From Agrobacterium vitis (lineage in GTDB: Bacteria > Pseudomonadota > Alphaproteobacteria > Rhizobiales > Rhizobiaceae): a DNA stretch of 64,000 bases. Positions 52,941-62,146 of this stretch are shown in pieces. The stretch lies in contig NZ_CP146244.1 of assembly GCF_037039395.1 (NCBI RefSeq), positions 1 through 64,000 on the forward strand. The letters are read 5' to 3'. Each line of letters starts with the position of its first letter. Position 1 is the stretch's first letter. The notes under the pieces were generated by a model that was not told where the DNA came from, ran no database searches, and was given only the letters and a program-made list of their open reading frames with translations. Made by a program: the position numbers and the translations under genes.

Positions 52941-53193
52941 TTCCCGCCCCGTTTATCTTTCGATCGACACTTGTGCCGTTCGTCCTTCTGCCAGACTCAA
53001 CGCTGAGCCATTTGAAACGGCTGCCGCCGATCGTTATCAACGGCAGCCAGGTTGCTCGGCCCATAGTTCGGATAACTGCGAAATCACGGCAAGGAACTGA
53101 TTATGACGCCGCCGCCATCGAGGACGAAATTGTCGCAGCCGTTTCTAAAACACATTGAGCCAAAAAGACCTTGAGGGAGGCCATCCCGGAAGT
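52941..53193. other. Stretch between the LysR remnant and the peptide transporter genes
   Basis: A 75-codon plus-strand frame from a GTG (52931-53158) ends RQGTDYDAAAIEDEIVAAVSKTH. It has no ribosome site and no recognised family, and I do not call it a gene. Nothing else is seen. Confidence 0.3.
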
Positions 53194-54753
53194 TCACTCG
53201 GTGAAGTGCGTGGTTTCGGTCACCATAGGGCCTAGCGACATTGACCCTTTTAGATCGTAGCCCCAGTCAAGCGTATCTTTGCGAACCCAGAGCAGACGGG
53301 TCTCGATTAGCGGAATCGAGCAGACGTTCTCCATGATCTTTCTCTGGGCGGTTTGCCACATGGCGATCCGCTTGGACTCGTCAGTTTCGGACTTCGCCGC
53401 CTTGATCTCCGTGTCGGCAGATTCACAATGCGAAAAGTTTGTAACCTGGGCCGATCCGCCGATCTGGCTAGGGCCGTAGAAGAACTGCGTCAGATAGACG
53501 TCCGCAATCGGAAAACGCGCCGCCGAGTATATTACCATCGGGCTCGCGTCCTGGCGGATCATCTGGTGATAGGTGGCATGTTCAACCGGCTTGATTTCGA
53601 CCTCCACGCCGATTTCGCCCAGTTGCGCTTGCACCACCTGGGCAAGATTTGCGAGCCCGCTAACCTGACTGTTTACCATTGGGATGGTGAAGCCGGTCGG
53701 ATAACCCGCCTCGGTAAGCAGAGCTTTGGCTTTCTCCTGGTCATTGCCCAGCATGCCGTTGTCGGCGGTGAAACCAAGATTGTTCGATGGCACCGCAGAT
53801 TTTGCCGGCTGAGTGAAATCCTCGCCTTGGAAAGTCGCTATCTGCGACTGGTCGATGGCATAGCTAAGCGCCTGCCGAACCCTGATATCGTTCAGTGGTG
53901 GCTTTGTAACGTTAAGGTGCAATTGTGCCTCTTCAGCCGGGGCGAAGACATCAACCACAGCGTGGCCCTCCGCCTTCACCCGCTGAAGCCAATTCTTATC
54001 CTGCACTCCGGCGGCGGCGTCGATCTCACCTGCCGTGAAAGCGAGGTCACGGGCTGAACTTTCCGGCAGAAAGCGCAGAGTAACCGAAGACAGCTTTGGC
54101 TTGCCACGGAAATAGTCTTCGTTGGCGACTAGCTTAACGCCCTGCCCGGCAGTAATCTTTTCGATCTCGAAAGGACCCGAGCCTACCGGATCACGGGTGA
54201 AATTGGCACCCTTTTCCTCAAACGCCTTCTTCGGCAAAATGAATCCGCCCGAGTAGTTTGCAAGTACGCCCAAGACCGATGGAATCTGGTGGTCAAGCGT
54301 AATCTTGACTGTTAGGTCATCAACCATCTCTACGGACTTGAACGCAACGTAATCTCCAGCGTATGCTGAGGTATCCTTCTTCATCGCTTTCTGAATTGAG
54401 AACACTACGTCGGCAGCGGTGACCTCACCATACCCCTTCTGCCACTTTACGCCGGAGCGCAGGTGAAAGGTCCACACCAGCTTGTCGTCCGAGGATTCCC
54501 AGCTTTCGGCAAGATCAGGTTCGATCTGAGCGGGATCAGTTGAGCCAGGTTTGAACCGCACAAGTGCATTAAAGATCCACGCTACGACGATGCGGTCGCT
54601 GCTAGTCGATGCGAAGTCGGGGTCAAGTTGTCCCACGTCAGCCCCTTCGCCACCGAGCACCAAGTCGGTTTTCGGCGCTGCGAAGGCTAGTGCCGGAATC
54701 GCTGCAAGTGATATCGCGATCAGGCCGCGAGATAATGCGTTTCTAATGGTCAT
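53194..54753 (-). CDS. Peptide/opine-type ABC substrate-binding protein (SBP family 5)
   Basis: A 519-aa periplasmic binding protein of the DppA/OppA family. A signal peptide (about residues 1-25, ending AFA) precedes the family start (LNPDFASTSS-like GQLDPDFASTSSDRIVVAWIFNALV), and WTFHLRSGVKWQKG near 96-109 is the SBP_5 hallmark. GGGAG lies 6 nt before the ATG. Last gene of the dpp-like set, 234 nt after the ATPase gene; the gap has no supported feature. Substrate unknown; context suggests a glycated amino acid or peptide. Confidence 0.9.
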   Translation of the reverse strand: MTIRNALSRGLIAISLAAIPALAFAAPKTDLVLGGEGADVGQLDPDFASTSSDRIVVAWIFNALVRFKPGSTDPAQIEPDLAESWESSDDKLVWTFHLRSGVKWQKGYGEVTAADVVFSIQKAMKKDTSAYAGDYVAFKSVEMVDDLTVKITLDHQIPSVLGVLANYSGGFILPKKAFEEKGANFTRDPVGSGPFEIEKITAGQGVKLVANEDYFRGKPKLSSVTLRFLPESSARDLAFTAGEIDAAAGVQDKNWLQRVKAEGHAVVDVFAPAEEAQLHLNVTKPPLNDIRVRQALSYAIDQSQIATFQGEDFTQPAKSAVPSNNLGFTADNGMLGNDQEKAKALLTEAGYPTGFTIPMVNSQVSGLANLAQVVQAQLGEIGVEVEIKPVEHATYHQMIRQDASPMVIYSAARFPIADVYLTQFFYGPSQIGGSAQVTNFSHCESADTEIKAAKSETDESKRIAMWQTAQRKIMENVCSIPLIETRLLWVRKDTLDWGYDLKGSMSLGPMVTETTHFTE

Positions 54754-54987
54754 GCCAGTCTCCCAGTTCTTGTTTCAGGTTCCCACCCCACACCGCGTGC
54801 GGCGAAGGGTCATTTATTCCAGGCCGACGGCGACGCCGCGTCCATTGCCCGGGCATGCGCCACGCACCGTGTGTTTGGAGGGTTTTCTCCACCTCCTTGG
54901 GTGCTTGGGTTAGTGAAATTTCATTGTGTAACGTAGAATGACATCTACGCCGGGTCGTAGGCATGGAAGCGTAGAGTTTCCAAACGT

Positions 54988-56754
54988 TCACCTCGCAGCC
55001 TCACGCACCAGATGGCCGGCCCCTACCTCGCGCCATCGCGCCTCAAGCGGTTCGTATCCCTTGGGGCGTAATGGCGATGGGGGCTTGCCCTCGTGGAGGA
55101 TGCGCTTGCGAGTACCACGGAGGCCCGGATGCGCTATGGGTACCGCCGACAGCAGACGTCGCGTGTATTCGTGCGAGGGGCTGCCAATCACGGCCTCGCG
55201 AGTGCCGAGTTCGACGATCTCTCCGAAGTGCATTACTGCAACGCGGTGGCAAATGCGCTCTACCGCCGCTATGTCGTGGCTGATGAATAGGTACGAGAGC
55301 CCGAACTCCTCCTGAAGCCTGATCATCAGTTCTATAATTTGTGACTTGACCGTGACATCCAGGGCGGACACTGCCTCGTCAGCTATGATTAGCTTTGGCT
55401 CCATCGCCAACGCCCGGGCAATACAGACACGCTGGCGCTGCCCACCCGAAAACTCATGCGGATAGCGTCCGGCCACGTTCGTCGGCAGGCCGACGCGGTC
55501 CAACAGCAACTTCATCCGGTCGCGCGCCTCTGGCTTTGCAGCGAGGCCATGAAAGATGATCGGCTCCATGATTGCGTCGCCCACCGTCTGCCGACCATCG
55601 AGCGATCCATAAGGATCTTGGAAAATCATCTGCACGTCGCGTCGGAGCGCAGCGCAGGAGGCCTGGGAGGCGTAGTCGACAGTCTTCCCTGCGAGGCTCA
55701 CTGCGCCGGAATGAACCCTTTGTAGGTTCATAATCGCCCGGCCGATGGTCGATTTTCCCGAACCTGACTCACCCACGAGCCCCAGCGTCTCTCCCCTGCG
55801 GACCGACAGTGAAACGTCCTCGACTGCGTGGACACTGCCCACGTGACGCGCCAGCAGGCCCGAGCGGATCGGAAAGCGGACCGTCAGGCGATCTACTGAT
55901 AGTAATTCTCCCTCGCGAGGGGCGGGAAGTGGCTTCAGCTTGTCCGACAAGCCCGAGGCGAGTTGCGGCACGGCAGCAATTAGGGAACGCGTGTATTCCG
56001 CTTCGGCCCTGTCGAAGATCGGCGTCACTGGACCACGCTCGATCAGGTCGCCGGCCTTCATCACCAGCACGTCATCGGCGATCTCGGCCACCACGCCCAT
56101 ATCATGGGTGATGAACAGGATAGCCACGCCGGTGTCACGCTGGATCTCCTGCATCAGTTCAAGGATCTGGGCCTGGATCGTCACGTCGAGCGCCGTCGTC
56201 GGCTCGTCCGCGATGAGGATCGCCGGGTTAGATGCAAGCGCCATTGCAATCATCACGCGCTGGCGCATTCCGCCAGAGAAGGTGTGCGGATATGCGCCGA
56301 TGCGGTTATTGACATCTGGGATACCGACACGTTCCATAAGACGCCGTACTTCGTCCATGGCCGCTGCGCCGGTCAAACTGCGGTGATAGCGCACCGCTTC
56401 TGCGATCTGGTCGCCAACACGCTGAACGGGGTTGAGGGAGGTCATCGGCTCTTGGAAGATCATTGAGATCCTCCCTCCCCGGACCTTGCGCATCTGGCGG
56501 TCAGACAGGCGTAGCAAGTCTTTACCCTCAAACATGATGCGTCCTCCAACCTTCGCAGTGGATGGTAGCAGGCCCATCATTGCCAGTGCTGACACCGACT
56601 TACCGGACCCCGACTCACCTACCACCGCCAGCGTTTGACCGAGCCGGATGGCGTAGGACATAGTGTTGACGGCTGAAACGCTGCCAAACGCAACGCTCAA
56701 ATCCTCGACCGACAACAGCGTCTCGCCGACTGCAGGTTTCAGCGTTTCGGTCAT
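54988..56754 (-). CDS. Fused dipeptide ABC transporter ATPase (DppD-DppF)
   Basis: A 588-aa protein joining two ATPase domains. First half: Walker A GESGSGKSVSALAM near residues 45-58, FSGGMRQRVMIAMAL near 165-179 and ADEPTTALDV near 187-196. Second half: GESGSGKSTIGRAIM near 335-349 and FSGGQRQRVCIARAL near 452-466; its Walker B reads ADEAVSALDV, with Ala for the usual Pro. Such fusions are common in proteobacterial peptide importers. ATGA overlap with the permease gene upstream. Confidence 0.93.
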   Translation of the reverse strand: MTETLKPAVGETLLSVEDLSVAFGSVSAVNTMSYAIRLGQTLAVVGESGSGKSVSALAMMGLLPSTAKVGGRIMFEGKDLLRLSDRQMRKVRGGRISMIFQEPMTSLNPVQRVGDQIAEAVRYHRSLTGAAAMDEVRRLMERVGIPDVNNRIGAYPHTFSGGMRQRVMIAMALASNPAILIADEPTTALDVTIQAQILELMQEIQRDTGVAILFITHDMGVVAEIADDVLVMKAGDLIERGPVTPIFDRAEAEYTRSLIAAVPQLASGLSDKLKPLPAPREGELLSVDRLTVRFPIRSGLLARHVGSVHAVEDVSLSVRRGETLGLVGESGSGKSTIGRAIMNLQRVHSGAVSLAGKTVDYASQASCAALRRDVQMIFQDPYGSLDGRQTVGDAIMEPIIFHGLAAKPEARDRMKLLLDRVGLPTNVAGRYPHEFSGGQRQRVCIARALAMEPKLIIADEAVSALDVTVKSQIIELMIRLQEEFGLSYLFISHDIAAVERICHRVAVMHFGEIVELGTREAVIGSPSHEYTRRLLSAVPIAHPGLRGTRKRILHEGKPPSPLRPKGYEPLEARWREVGAGHLVREAAR

Positions 56755-57623
56755 TCGGCTTCTCCATCACGTGTTGCGCGCAGACGAGGGTCGATGGCGT
56801 CACGCAATCCATCGCCGAGTAGATTGAAGGCGAGGACAAGGACCAGGATCGCGACCGAAGGCCAAAGCGCTAGCTGGAATGTGTTGAGGATATTATCGAA
56901 CCCTTGGCGCACCATTCCACCCCATGTCGGCGCAGGCGGCGCTATACCGAGCCCGATGAAGGCCAAAGAGGCCTCGGTCCGGACCGCCGTAGCCATCCAC
57001 AGCGACGCCATGACCAAGATCTCGGGAAGGATGTTCGGCAGGATATGGCGAAACAGCACCCAGCGATTCGACAGACCAAGCGCGCGGGCTGCCTGAATGA
57101 ACTCGCGGTCGCGAAGTGAAATTACTGCGGCACGCGCGATCCGTGCGAAAGCCGGAACCGCCGTAAAGGCAATCGCGATGATAATATTAGTCATCGTGGC
57201 ACCAAGCATTGCGACTAGCGCCAGCCCAAGGATCAGGGACGGGAACGCGAGCACAACATCCATCGTTTGCATAAGCACGATGTCGGTCTTGCCACCGAAG
57301 TTTCCCGCAACCATGCCGATTAGTGAACCGACAATCACTGCAAGGACAATCGAAAGAATCCCGATCGTTAGCGAATAGCGCGCGCCAAATATCAGCCTCG
57401 ACAGCGTGTCGCGTCCGAAAATATCGGCGCCGAGCAGGTACTTGCCCCCCGGCGGGGCGAGTTGCGCCATGATGTTCTGCTTTATTGGGTCCAGCGGTGC
57501 GACCAGGGGTGCGAAAATCGCTGCGGTAATTAGGAGCAACAGAATGCTACCGCCTATCACCACGGAAGGGTTCATCCAGTGCGGCAGGCGACGGGAGGCG
57601 GAGGGGGTCATGGCAACGGTCAT
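56751..57623 (-). CDS. Dipeptide-type ABC permease (DppC-like)
   Basis: A 290-aa inner-membrane permease with an N-terminal transmembrane segment (about residues 22-45) followed by five more. The coupling loop EFIQAARALGLSNRWVLFRHILPN near 172-195 is the DppC/OppC EAA motif. Overlaps both neighbouring genes by 4 nt. Confidence 0.93.
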   Translation of the reverse strand: MTVAMTPSASRRLPHWMNPSVVIGGSILLLLITAAIFAPLVAPLDPIKQNIMAQLAPPGGKYLLGADIFGRDTLSRLIFGARYSLTIGILSIVLAVIVGSLIGMVAGNFGGKTDIVLMQTMDVVLAFPSLILGLALVAMLGATMTNIIIAIAFTAVPAFARIARAAVISLRDREFIQAARALGLSNRWVLFRHILPNILPEILVMASLWMATAVRTEASLAFIGLGIAPPAPTWGGMVRQGFDNILNTFQLALWPSVAILVLVLAFNLLGDGLRDAIDPRLRATRDGEAE

Positions 57624-58561
57624 CTATATTGTACCCTTGGATCGAGGAAGCCATAGGTCAAGTCGGTGATCAGGTTCACCAGCACCACCAGCAGCGTGTA
57701 AACTACAATCAGCCCCTGCAGCAGCGTGTAGTCCCGCTGCGATAGCGCATTGAGGATCAGCTTACCGAGGCCGGGACGGTTGAAAACGATCTCGGTAAGG
57801 ACCGAATTGCCGATCAGGATACCGAGGTAAAGCCCAACAACGGTCGTAATCTGGATGAGGCAATTGCCCAATGCGTGCCGCCATATCACTACGCTCGCGG
57901 GTGCGCCCTTGGCGCGTGCAGTGCGGACGAAGTCTTGGTTCAACACTTCCAGCATCGCTGACCTCGTGACGCGGGTAATGTAGGCCATTAGAAATAGCGC
58001 CAGCGAAACCGTCGGCAGGGCCATGTTCCGCAGATGCTCGCCGATAGTAGCCCCTCCGGCGCCCGATATTACCGGGAACCACCTCAACTTGATGGCAAAG
58101 AGCATCATCAGGATTATTGCGCCCACAAAGGCCGGAGCCGAAAGGCCAATAAGAGAGACTAACCGCATGAGGTAGTCCGGAAACGCGTTCCGTCGTACCG
58201 CCGCCAGAACTCCCGCGGGCACACCAAGCACCAAGCCCAACACTAGCGCAGCGAAGGTTAGCTCTAGTGTCCAAGGCAGGACCGTCATGATTTCCTGAAG
58301 CACTGGGCGATTGCTGATCATCGAGGTTCCGAAGTCGCCACTAAGGATTTGGGCAAGAAACGCGAAATACTGGACGTAGATTGGTTGATCGAGACCTAAT
58401 CGTGTGCGCACGGCGGCGACGGCGACTTCGCTCGCCTGTTCGCCAGCAATTACCAAGGCGGGATCGCCCGGAATTATTCGAACTAGAATGAACACACAAG
58501 TTAGAACGAGGACCAGAGTTACGAAAGCAAAACCTAGGCGTTTAGCCGCATAGGCGATCAT
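57620..58561 (-). CDS. Dipeptide-type ABC permease (DppB-like)
   Basis: A 313-aa permease with six hydrophobic segments. RIIPGDPALVIAGEQAS near residues 28-44 and the EAA-type loop DFVRTARAKGAPASVVIWRHALGN near 209-232 identify DppB/OppB. First gene of the minus-strand transporter operon; the 296-nt region upstream, shared with the divergent MmgE/PrpD gene, carries operator-like repeats. Confidence 0.93.
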   Translation of the reverse strand: MIAYAAKRLGFAFVTLVLVLTCVFILVRIIPGDPALVIAGEQASEVAVAAVRTRLGLDQPIYVQYFAFLAQILSGDFGTSMISNRPVLQEIMTVLPWTLELTFAALVLGLVLGVPAGVLAAVRRNAFPDYLMRLVSLIGLSAPAFVGAIILMMLFAIKLRWFPVISGAGGATIGEHLRNMALPTVSLALFLMAYITRVTRSAMLEVLNQDFVRTARAKGAPASVVIWRHALGNCLIQITTVVGLYLGILIGNSVLTEIVFNRPGLGKLILNALSQRDYTLLQGLIVVYTLLVVLVNLITDLTYGFLDPRVQYR

Positions 58562-58765
58562 AGCCAGGCACCTTGGGACGAAAGGTCGCCAGCGCTAGTC
58601 GTCGACAATTTCGACACTGAGACCAAATCATGTGCGGAAACTACCAAAGCAACGGCGACAATCTCGCCAACGTCAACAATCCCAATCTTCATCGCCACCT
58701 GGCTCCTCGTCTAGCCCAATATACCCCAGCTATCTCGCCGGAGGCTACGTGCATCTGTTGTTGGC

Positions 58766-58787
58766 GTATACCAATTGCTATACCAAT
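58766..58787. promoter_or_regulatory. Tandem GntR/HutC-type operator half-sites
   Basis: On the minus strand ATTGGTATAG (58787-58778) is repeated 12 nt on as ATTGGTATAC (58775-58766). ATTGGTATAG matches the left half of the site recognised by NagR/DasR-type GntR regulators. It lies between the divergent transporter operon and the MmgE/PrpD gene; a related site is at 62055-62070. Confidence 0.5.
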
Positions 58788-58857
58788 GCATTCCTGTCAT
58801 AAACTTGTCAAGCGAATGTTGCTCTAGCCGTTTGTCGAACGTCAAAAAGGAATTGAA

Positions 58858-60165
58858 ATGCGAATGAATGATCTAGCCCAATGGGTTGCCGCACAATCGT
58901 CTGTGGCTCCGCAGGTTCAGAGGGCTGCTGTCCATGTCGTGGCGGATGCTGTCGGCGCAGCCATTGCGGGTTACTCACTGGCGGGTGCAGTGGCCGCGCG
59001 AAAGACGGCCGGCAATATTTGGGGGCCTGGCCCTTGTACGATCTGGTTCACATCGCAAAAGGGATCGCTATCGACTGCAGCTTTTGCCAATTCGATGGCA
59101 ACCTGCATCCTGGATCTCGACGACGGCCACCGTGCCGCTGCCGGGCATCCCGGTGCCGCAATCGTTCCTGCGGTTTTAGCTGCAGCGCAGACACTTGATG
59201 CCACCGGCGAAAAAGCTCTTATCGCTATCGCCATTGGATACGAGGTCGGCATAAGGATCGCAGCGGCTCGGGATTTAAGAGCTATCGACACTCTGATTAC
59301 AGGACGTTGGTGCGGTCAAGGTATTGCGGCCGCAATCGGGTGGCTCAAAGGCGACAATGCCGAGCAGATTGCCGAGGCGATGGCGATTGCCGGCGCGGTT
59401 GCCCCTCACATGCTTGTCGCGGAATACACCCAGATCGGAAACCACACAAAGGAAGCAATACCCTTTGGCACAGCTAACGGTATCCTTGCTGGTGCGCTTG
59501 CAGCAGAAGGATTCAAGGGGCCGCTCGATATTCTGGACCACGATTCTTTTGATCCGAAGGTCTTGGTCAATGGAAATGGCGGGAAATGGTTTATCGAAAC
59601 AACCTATTTCAAACCATATAGCTGCTGCCGGTGGATTCACGCCCCGATAGATGCGATCCTCGCCGTTGGAGAGGATATCGACTGGAACGAAGTTTCAGAG
59701 ATCGAAGTTGAAACATTCGGTCGAACGATGTCGCTCAACAATCAATTTCGCCCGAGCAGTGTTCAAGCCGCACAATATAGCACGCCGTTCTGCGTTGCCG
59801 CGGCGGCAATCAATGGAGCCAAGTGCCTTCAGCCGATGTCAGATCAGTTGTTGACCGACGAGCGCGTTCTCACACTGGCAGCAAAGGTTCGAATGAGCGT
59901 TGATCCGGTGTTGGATAGGATGTTTCCAGCTGGCGTGCCGGGGCGCGTGACCATCAAAACCGGGAGCCTAACAATTTCAAAAGAAGTTCTAGCGCCCAAA
60001 GGAGAAGCAACAAATCCTATGAACTGGGATGAGTTGGTGGCAAAACTCAGCGCAATCTCAGTTCCGCGACTGGGAAGCGCGGGCACTGCTGAAGTAATTG
60101 AGGCGCTGTTAGTACTGCGGAACCAGTCTGAAATCAGCCCACTTCTTAAATGCTTGGCTCGATAG
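58858..60165 (+). CDS. MmgE/PrpD family protein
   Basis: A 435-aa protein of the MmgE/PrpD family (2-methylcitrate dehydratase, cis-aconitate decarboxylase, iminodisuccinate epimerase fold). Recognisable parts are the Ala-rich N-terminal helical bundle, LDLDDGHRAAAGHPGAAIVPAVLAAAQ near residues 82-108, and FKPYSCCRWIHAPIDAI near 248-264. AAGGA lies 6 nt before the ATG. It acts on small carboxylic acids in the family; here, with a kinase and SIS deglycase-like enzyme, its substrate is open. Ends convergent with the kinase at a shared terminator. Confidence 0.9.
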   Translation: MRMNDLAQWVAAQSSVAPQVQRAAVHVVADAVGAAIAGYSLAGAVAARKTAGNIWGPGPCTIWFTSQKGSLSTAAFANSMATCILDLDDGHRAAAGHPGAAIVPAVLAAAQTLDATGEKALIAIAIGYEVGIRIAAARDLRAIDTLITGRWCGQGIAAAIGWLKGDNAEQIAEAMAIAGAVAPHMLVAEYTQIGNHTKEAIPFGTANGILAGALAAEGFKGPLDILDHDSFDPKVLVNGNGGKWFIETTYFKPYSCCRWIHAPIDAILAVGEDIDWNEVSEIEVETFGRTMSLNNQFRPSSVQAAQYSTPFCVAAAAINGAKCLQPMSDQLLTDERVLTLAAKVRMSVDPVLDRMFPAGVPGRVTIKTGSLTISKEVLAPKGEATNPMNWDELVAKLSAISVPRLGSAGTAEVIEALLVLRNQSEISPLLKCLAR

Positions 60166-60166
60166 A

Positions 60167-60197
60167 AAAAAGGTGGCGAGGCTTATGCCTCGCCACC
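60167..60197. terminator. Bidirectional terminator between the MmgE/PrpD and kinase genes
   Basis: An 11-bp perfect stem GGTGGCGAGGC (60172-60182) with GCCTCGCCACC (60187-60197) and a 4-base loop. On the minus strand it is followed by six T; on the plus strand by ATCTTT. The first minus-strand arm encodes the last residues of the kinase (GGEA) and its stop codon is in the loop. Confidence 0.85.
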
Positions 60198-61010
60198 ATC
60201 TTTGTAATCGATGCCATGGCCAAATCCACCCTCGAATTGGCAGGCTCTAGCAGCGTTTGAGGCTCCCGCGAGCAACGCGTCGGGGAAGGCTCCTTGTTTC
60301 ATAAGTGTCGTAGTGACCCCGGAGATGAAAGCATCACCCGCACCAAGGGTATCCACTACATTGGTGGGGAGCGGCTCCTGAACATGAAGCCTGCCTTCAA
60401 ACAGGCCTATGCACGGCATTTCACCACGAGTGGCGACCACCATTTGTGGCCCTAGTGACGCTGCGAAACGTACCAGCGGTTCAACATCGTCGATCGCCAG
60501 TTCAGATGCCGAAAGAAACGCCCACCGGCAGTACGGAAGCACTTTTTCTAAGTAGGCTTTGGTCCACCGATTCGAAAGGTCGAATGAGAGCGCCCATTTC
60601 GGGTTTATTCTTGGAAGATATTCGTCCAACTCGCTATAGATGCTGGTGTGAACAACGTCGAACTCGGCTATGTAGGCAAAATCCACATCGCCGAATTCGT
60701 ATTGTGCTCTCACACCCGCATTTGCTCGAATAAAGTACCGATCACCATTGCGATGACCGATAAACGCCCGCGCATTATTTCCGTTGCGCCGTCGAACGCG
60801 AGGTACTCCGACGCCTTCTGCGGTGAGCGAAGAGAGGAGCAGATCTCCACCTTCATCACTTCCTATACATCCGAGGTAGTGACTGTCGACGCCGAGTCCC
60901 TTCGCCATAACTGCAACATTGACGGCATTGCCGCCTGGATATTGAAGCTTACGATCGAGATAGGTGTCGATGGTATTGTCCCCAAGTCCGAGAAGTCGCA
61001 TCTGCGTCAA
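60183..61010 (-). CDS. PfkB-family kinase, fructoselysine 6-kinase-like
   Basis: A 275-aa sugar kinase of the PfkB/ribokinase family. The substrate-binding N-part has LGLGDNTIDTYLDRKLQYPGGNAVNVAV near residues 6-33, and the catalytic motif DTLGAGDAF lies near 225-233 (Asp as base). Short length and the opening match FrlD, the kinase that phosphorylates fructoselysine before cleavage. The SIS gene lies 1 nt upstream, the classic FrlB-FrlD pair. The substrate could also be another Amadori compound or an opine-like conjugate. Confidence 0.85.
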   Translation of the reverse strand: MTQMRLLGLGDNTIDTYLDRKLQYPGGNAVNVAVMAKGLGVDSHYLGCIGSDEGGDLLLSSLTAEGVGVPRVRRRNGNNARAFIGHRNGDRYFIRANAGVRAQYEFGDVDFAYIAEFDVVHTSIYSELDEYLPRINPKWALSFDLSNRWTKAYLEKVLPYCRWAFLSASELAIDDVEPLVRFAASLGPQMVVATRGEMPCIGLFEGRLHVQEPLPTNVVDTLGAGDAFISGVTTTLMKQGAFPDALLAGASNAARACQFEGGFGHGIDYKDGGEA

Positions 61011-61011
61011 A

Positions 61012-62025
61012 TCAATACTCGCTCTTCCACATATATCGGCGCGTCGAAAGAGGCTGATCGCGCCAGATGGATAGTCTCACAGAAAGGCGCTTCAAGGCAG
61101 CTTGGATCACATAAGGCGCAACTATGGGTCGGATTTCCGGATCCACACCTTCCATAGCGTACTCGCGCGAATCATAGATCATCAGGCGCTCAGTGTGCTT
61201 TTGGGAAAAGGTCTTTACTCGCTCCATCAGTGGCCGGCTAGGATCTTCACCGATAATCAAAACGAGCGGCGTTTTTGGCGTAACGATCTCGAAGGGTCCG
61301 TGGAAAAACTCGGCGGCGTCAATAGGGTAAGCGTGAATCCACAGCATCTCCATCAGAATGCAAACGCCAAATACGTAAGCACTGGTCGCGCCAGGGCCTG
61401 AGGCGACGAAGTAAATCTGATTGTCATCCTTGTAGAGCCGCGCATCTTCCGCCGCCCGTGACTCGTTCTGTTTTGCGGCCGCGACAACGGCCGAGGGGAG
61501 CGACTTCAAAGACGAAACAAGTTTCGGCAATAGTGGCCAGCCTTCTTTCTCTTCCCAAACCGCCCCAACAAGGGCTTGCATCAGCATAAAGATGGCAAGA
61601 AATGTTTCCTCGGTCTCGCCCAGGAGAAATACCTCGTCGCCGTGAGCGGCGAGCGGAGAGGATCCAGATTGAGTAAAGACAATTGTCTTGCAGGGCTTCC
61701 CCTTTACGAATTCTGCGGCGGCCAGCGTTTCGGGAGTGGTACCAGACTTCGAAGCAAGCAGAACAAGTGTGCGATCGTTCAATTTAGGCGGGTTCATAGC
61801 CATGAACTCGGCAGGGAAGAATGTGCGGACATCAATGTCTGACGCGATCTGATCCGCCCAATACTGAATGCCCTGCATTGCACGGTTCGCAGAACCGCAA
61901 GCGATCATATAGATGCGGTCAATCTTCGGGGCGACGTCGCGTCCCACCCGAACAGCGCGATCAATCGAACTGACAGCGTGGTCGAGGCTTTTGACTATTT
62001 CGTTTTCATTCAGTTCGATGGCCAT
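61012..62025 (-). CDS. SIS-domain protein, fructosamine-6-phosphate deglycase-like
   Basis: A 337-aa protein with two SIS domains. IYMIACGSANRAMQGIQYWA near residues 38-57 and LLASKSGTTPETLAAAE near 88-104 form the phosphosugar site; DAAEFFHGPFEI near 237-248 carries the His/Glu of the second domain, as in FrlB and GlmS isomerase. FrlB cleaves phosphorylated fructoselysine to glucose 6-phosphate and the amino acid. AAGG precedes the ATG. Its upstream region, shared with the divergent GntR gene, holds an operator-like site. Confidence 0.87.
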   Translation of the reverse strand: MAIELNENEIVKSLDHAVSSIDRAVRVGRDVAPKIDRIYMIACGSANRAMQGIQYWADQIASDIDVRTFFPAEFMAMNPPKLNDRTLVLLASKSGTTPETLAAAEFVKGKPCKTIVFTQSGSSPLAAHGDEVFLLGETEETFLAIFMLMQALVGAVWEEKEGWPLLPKLVSSLKSLPSAVVAAAKQNESRAAEDARLYKDDNQIYFVASGPGATSAYVFGVCILMEMLWIHAYPIDAAEFFHGPFEIVTPKTPLVLIIGEDPSRPLMERVKTFSQKHTERLMIYDSREYAMEGVDPEIRPIVAPYVIQAALKRLSVRLSIWRDQPLSTRRYMWKSEY

Positions 62026-62054
62026 TCAAATTGCCTTTATGATTGGAGTACTCC

Positions 62055-62070
62055 AGTGGTATAGTTCACT
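62055..62070. promoter_or_regulatory. GntR/HutC-type operator upstream of the SIS and regulator genes
   Basis: AGTGGTATAGTTCACT, close to the published NagR/DasR-type consensus ATTGGTATAGATCACT, located 30 nt upstream of the SIS start and 77 nt upstream of the GntR start. Likely operator of the neighbouring UTRA regulator. Confidence 0.6.
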
Positions 62071-62146
62071 GAACTCCCATGCGCAATAATTTTTTGCAAA
62101 CTTTGGCGCTGAGGTGTAAGCGGGAGCAAGGAATTCGGAGTCTGGC

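Noticed and set aside
58858-59179. Alternative frames inside the MmgE/PrpD gene
   Set aside because: Shadows; the 435-aa frame has the ribosome site and the family sequence.
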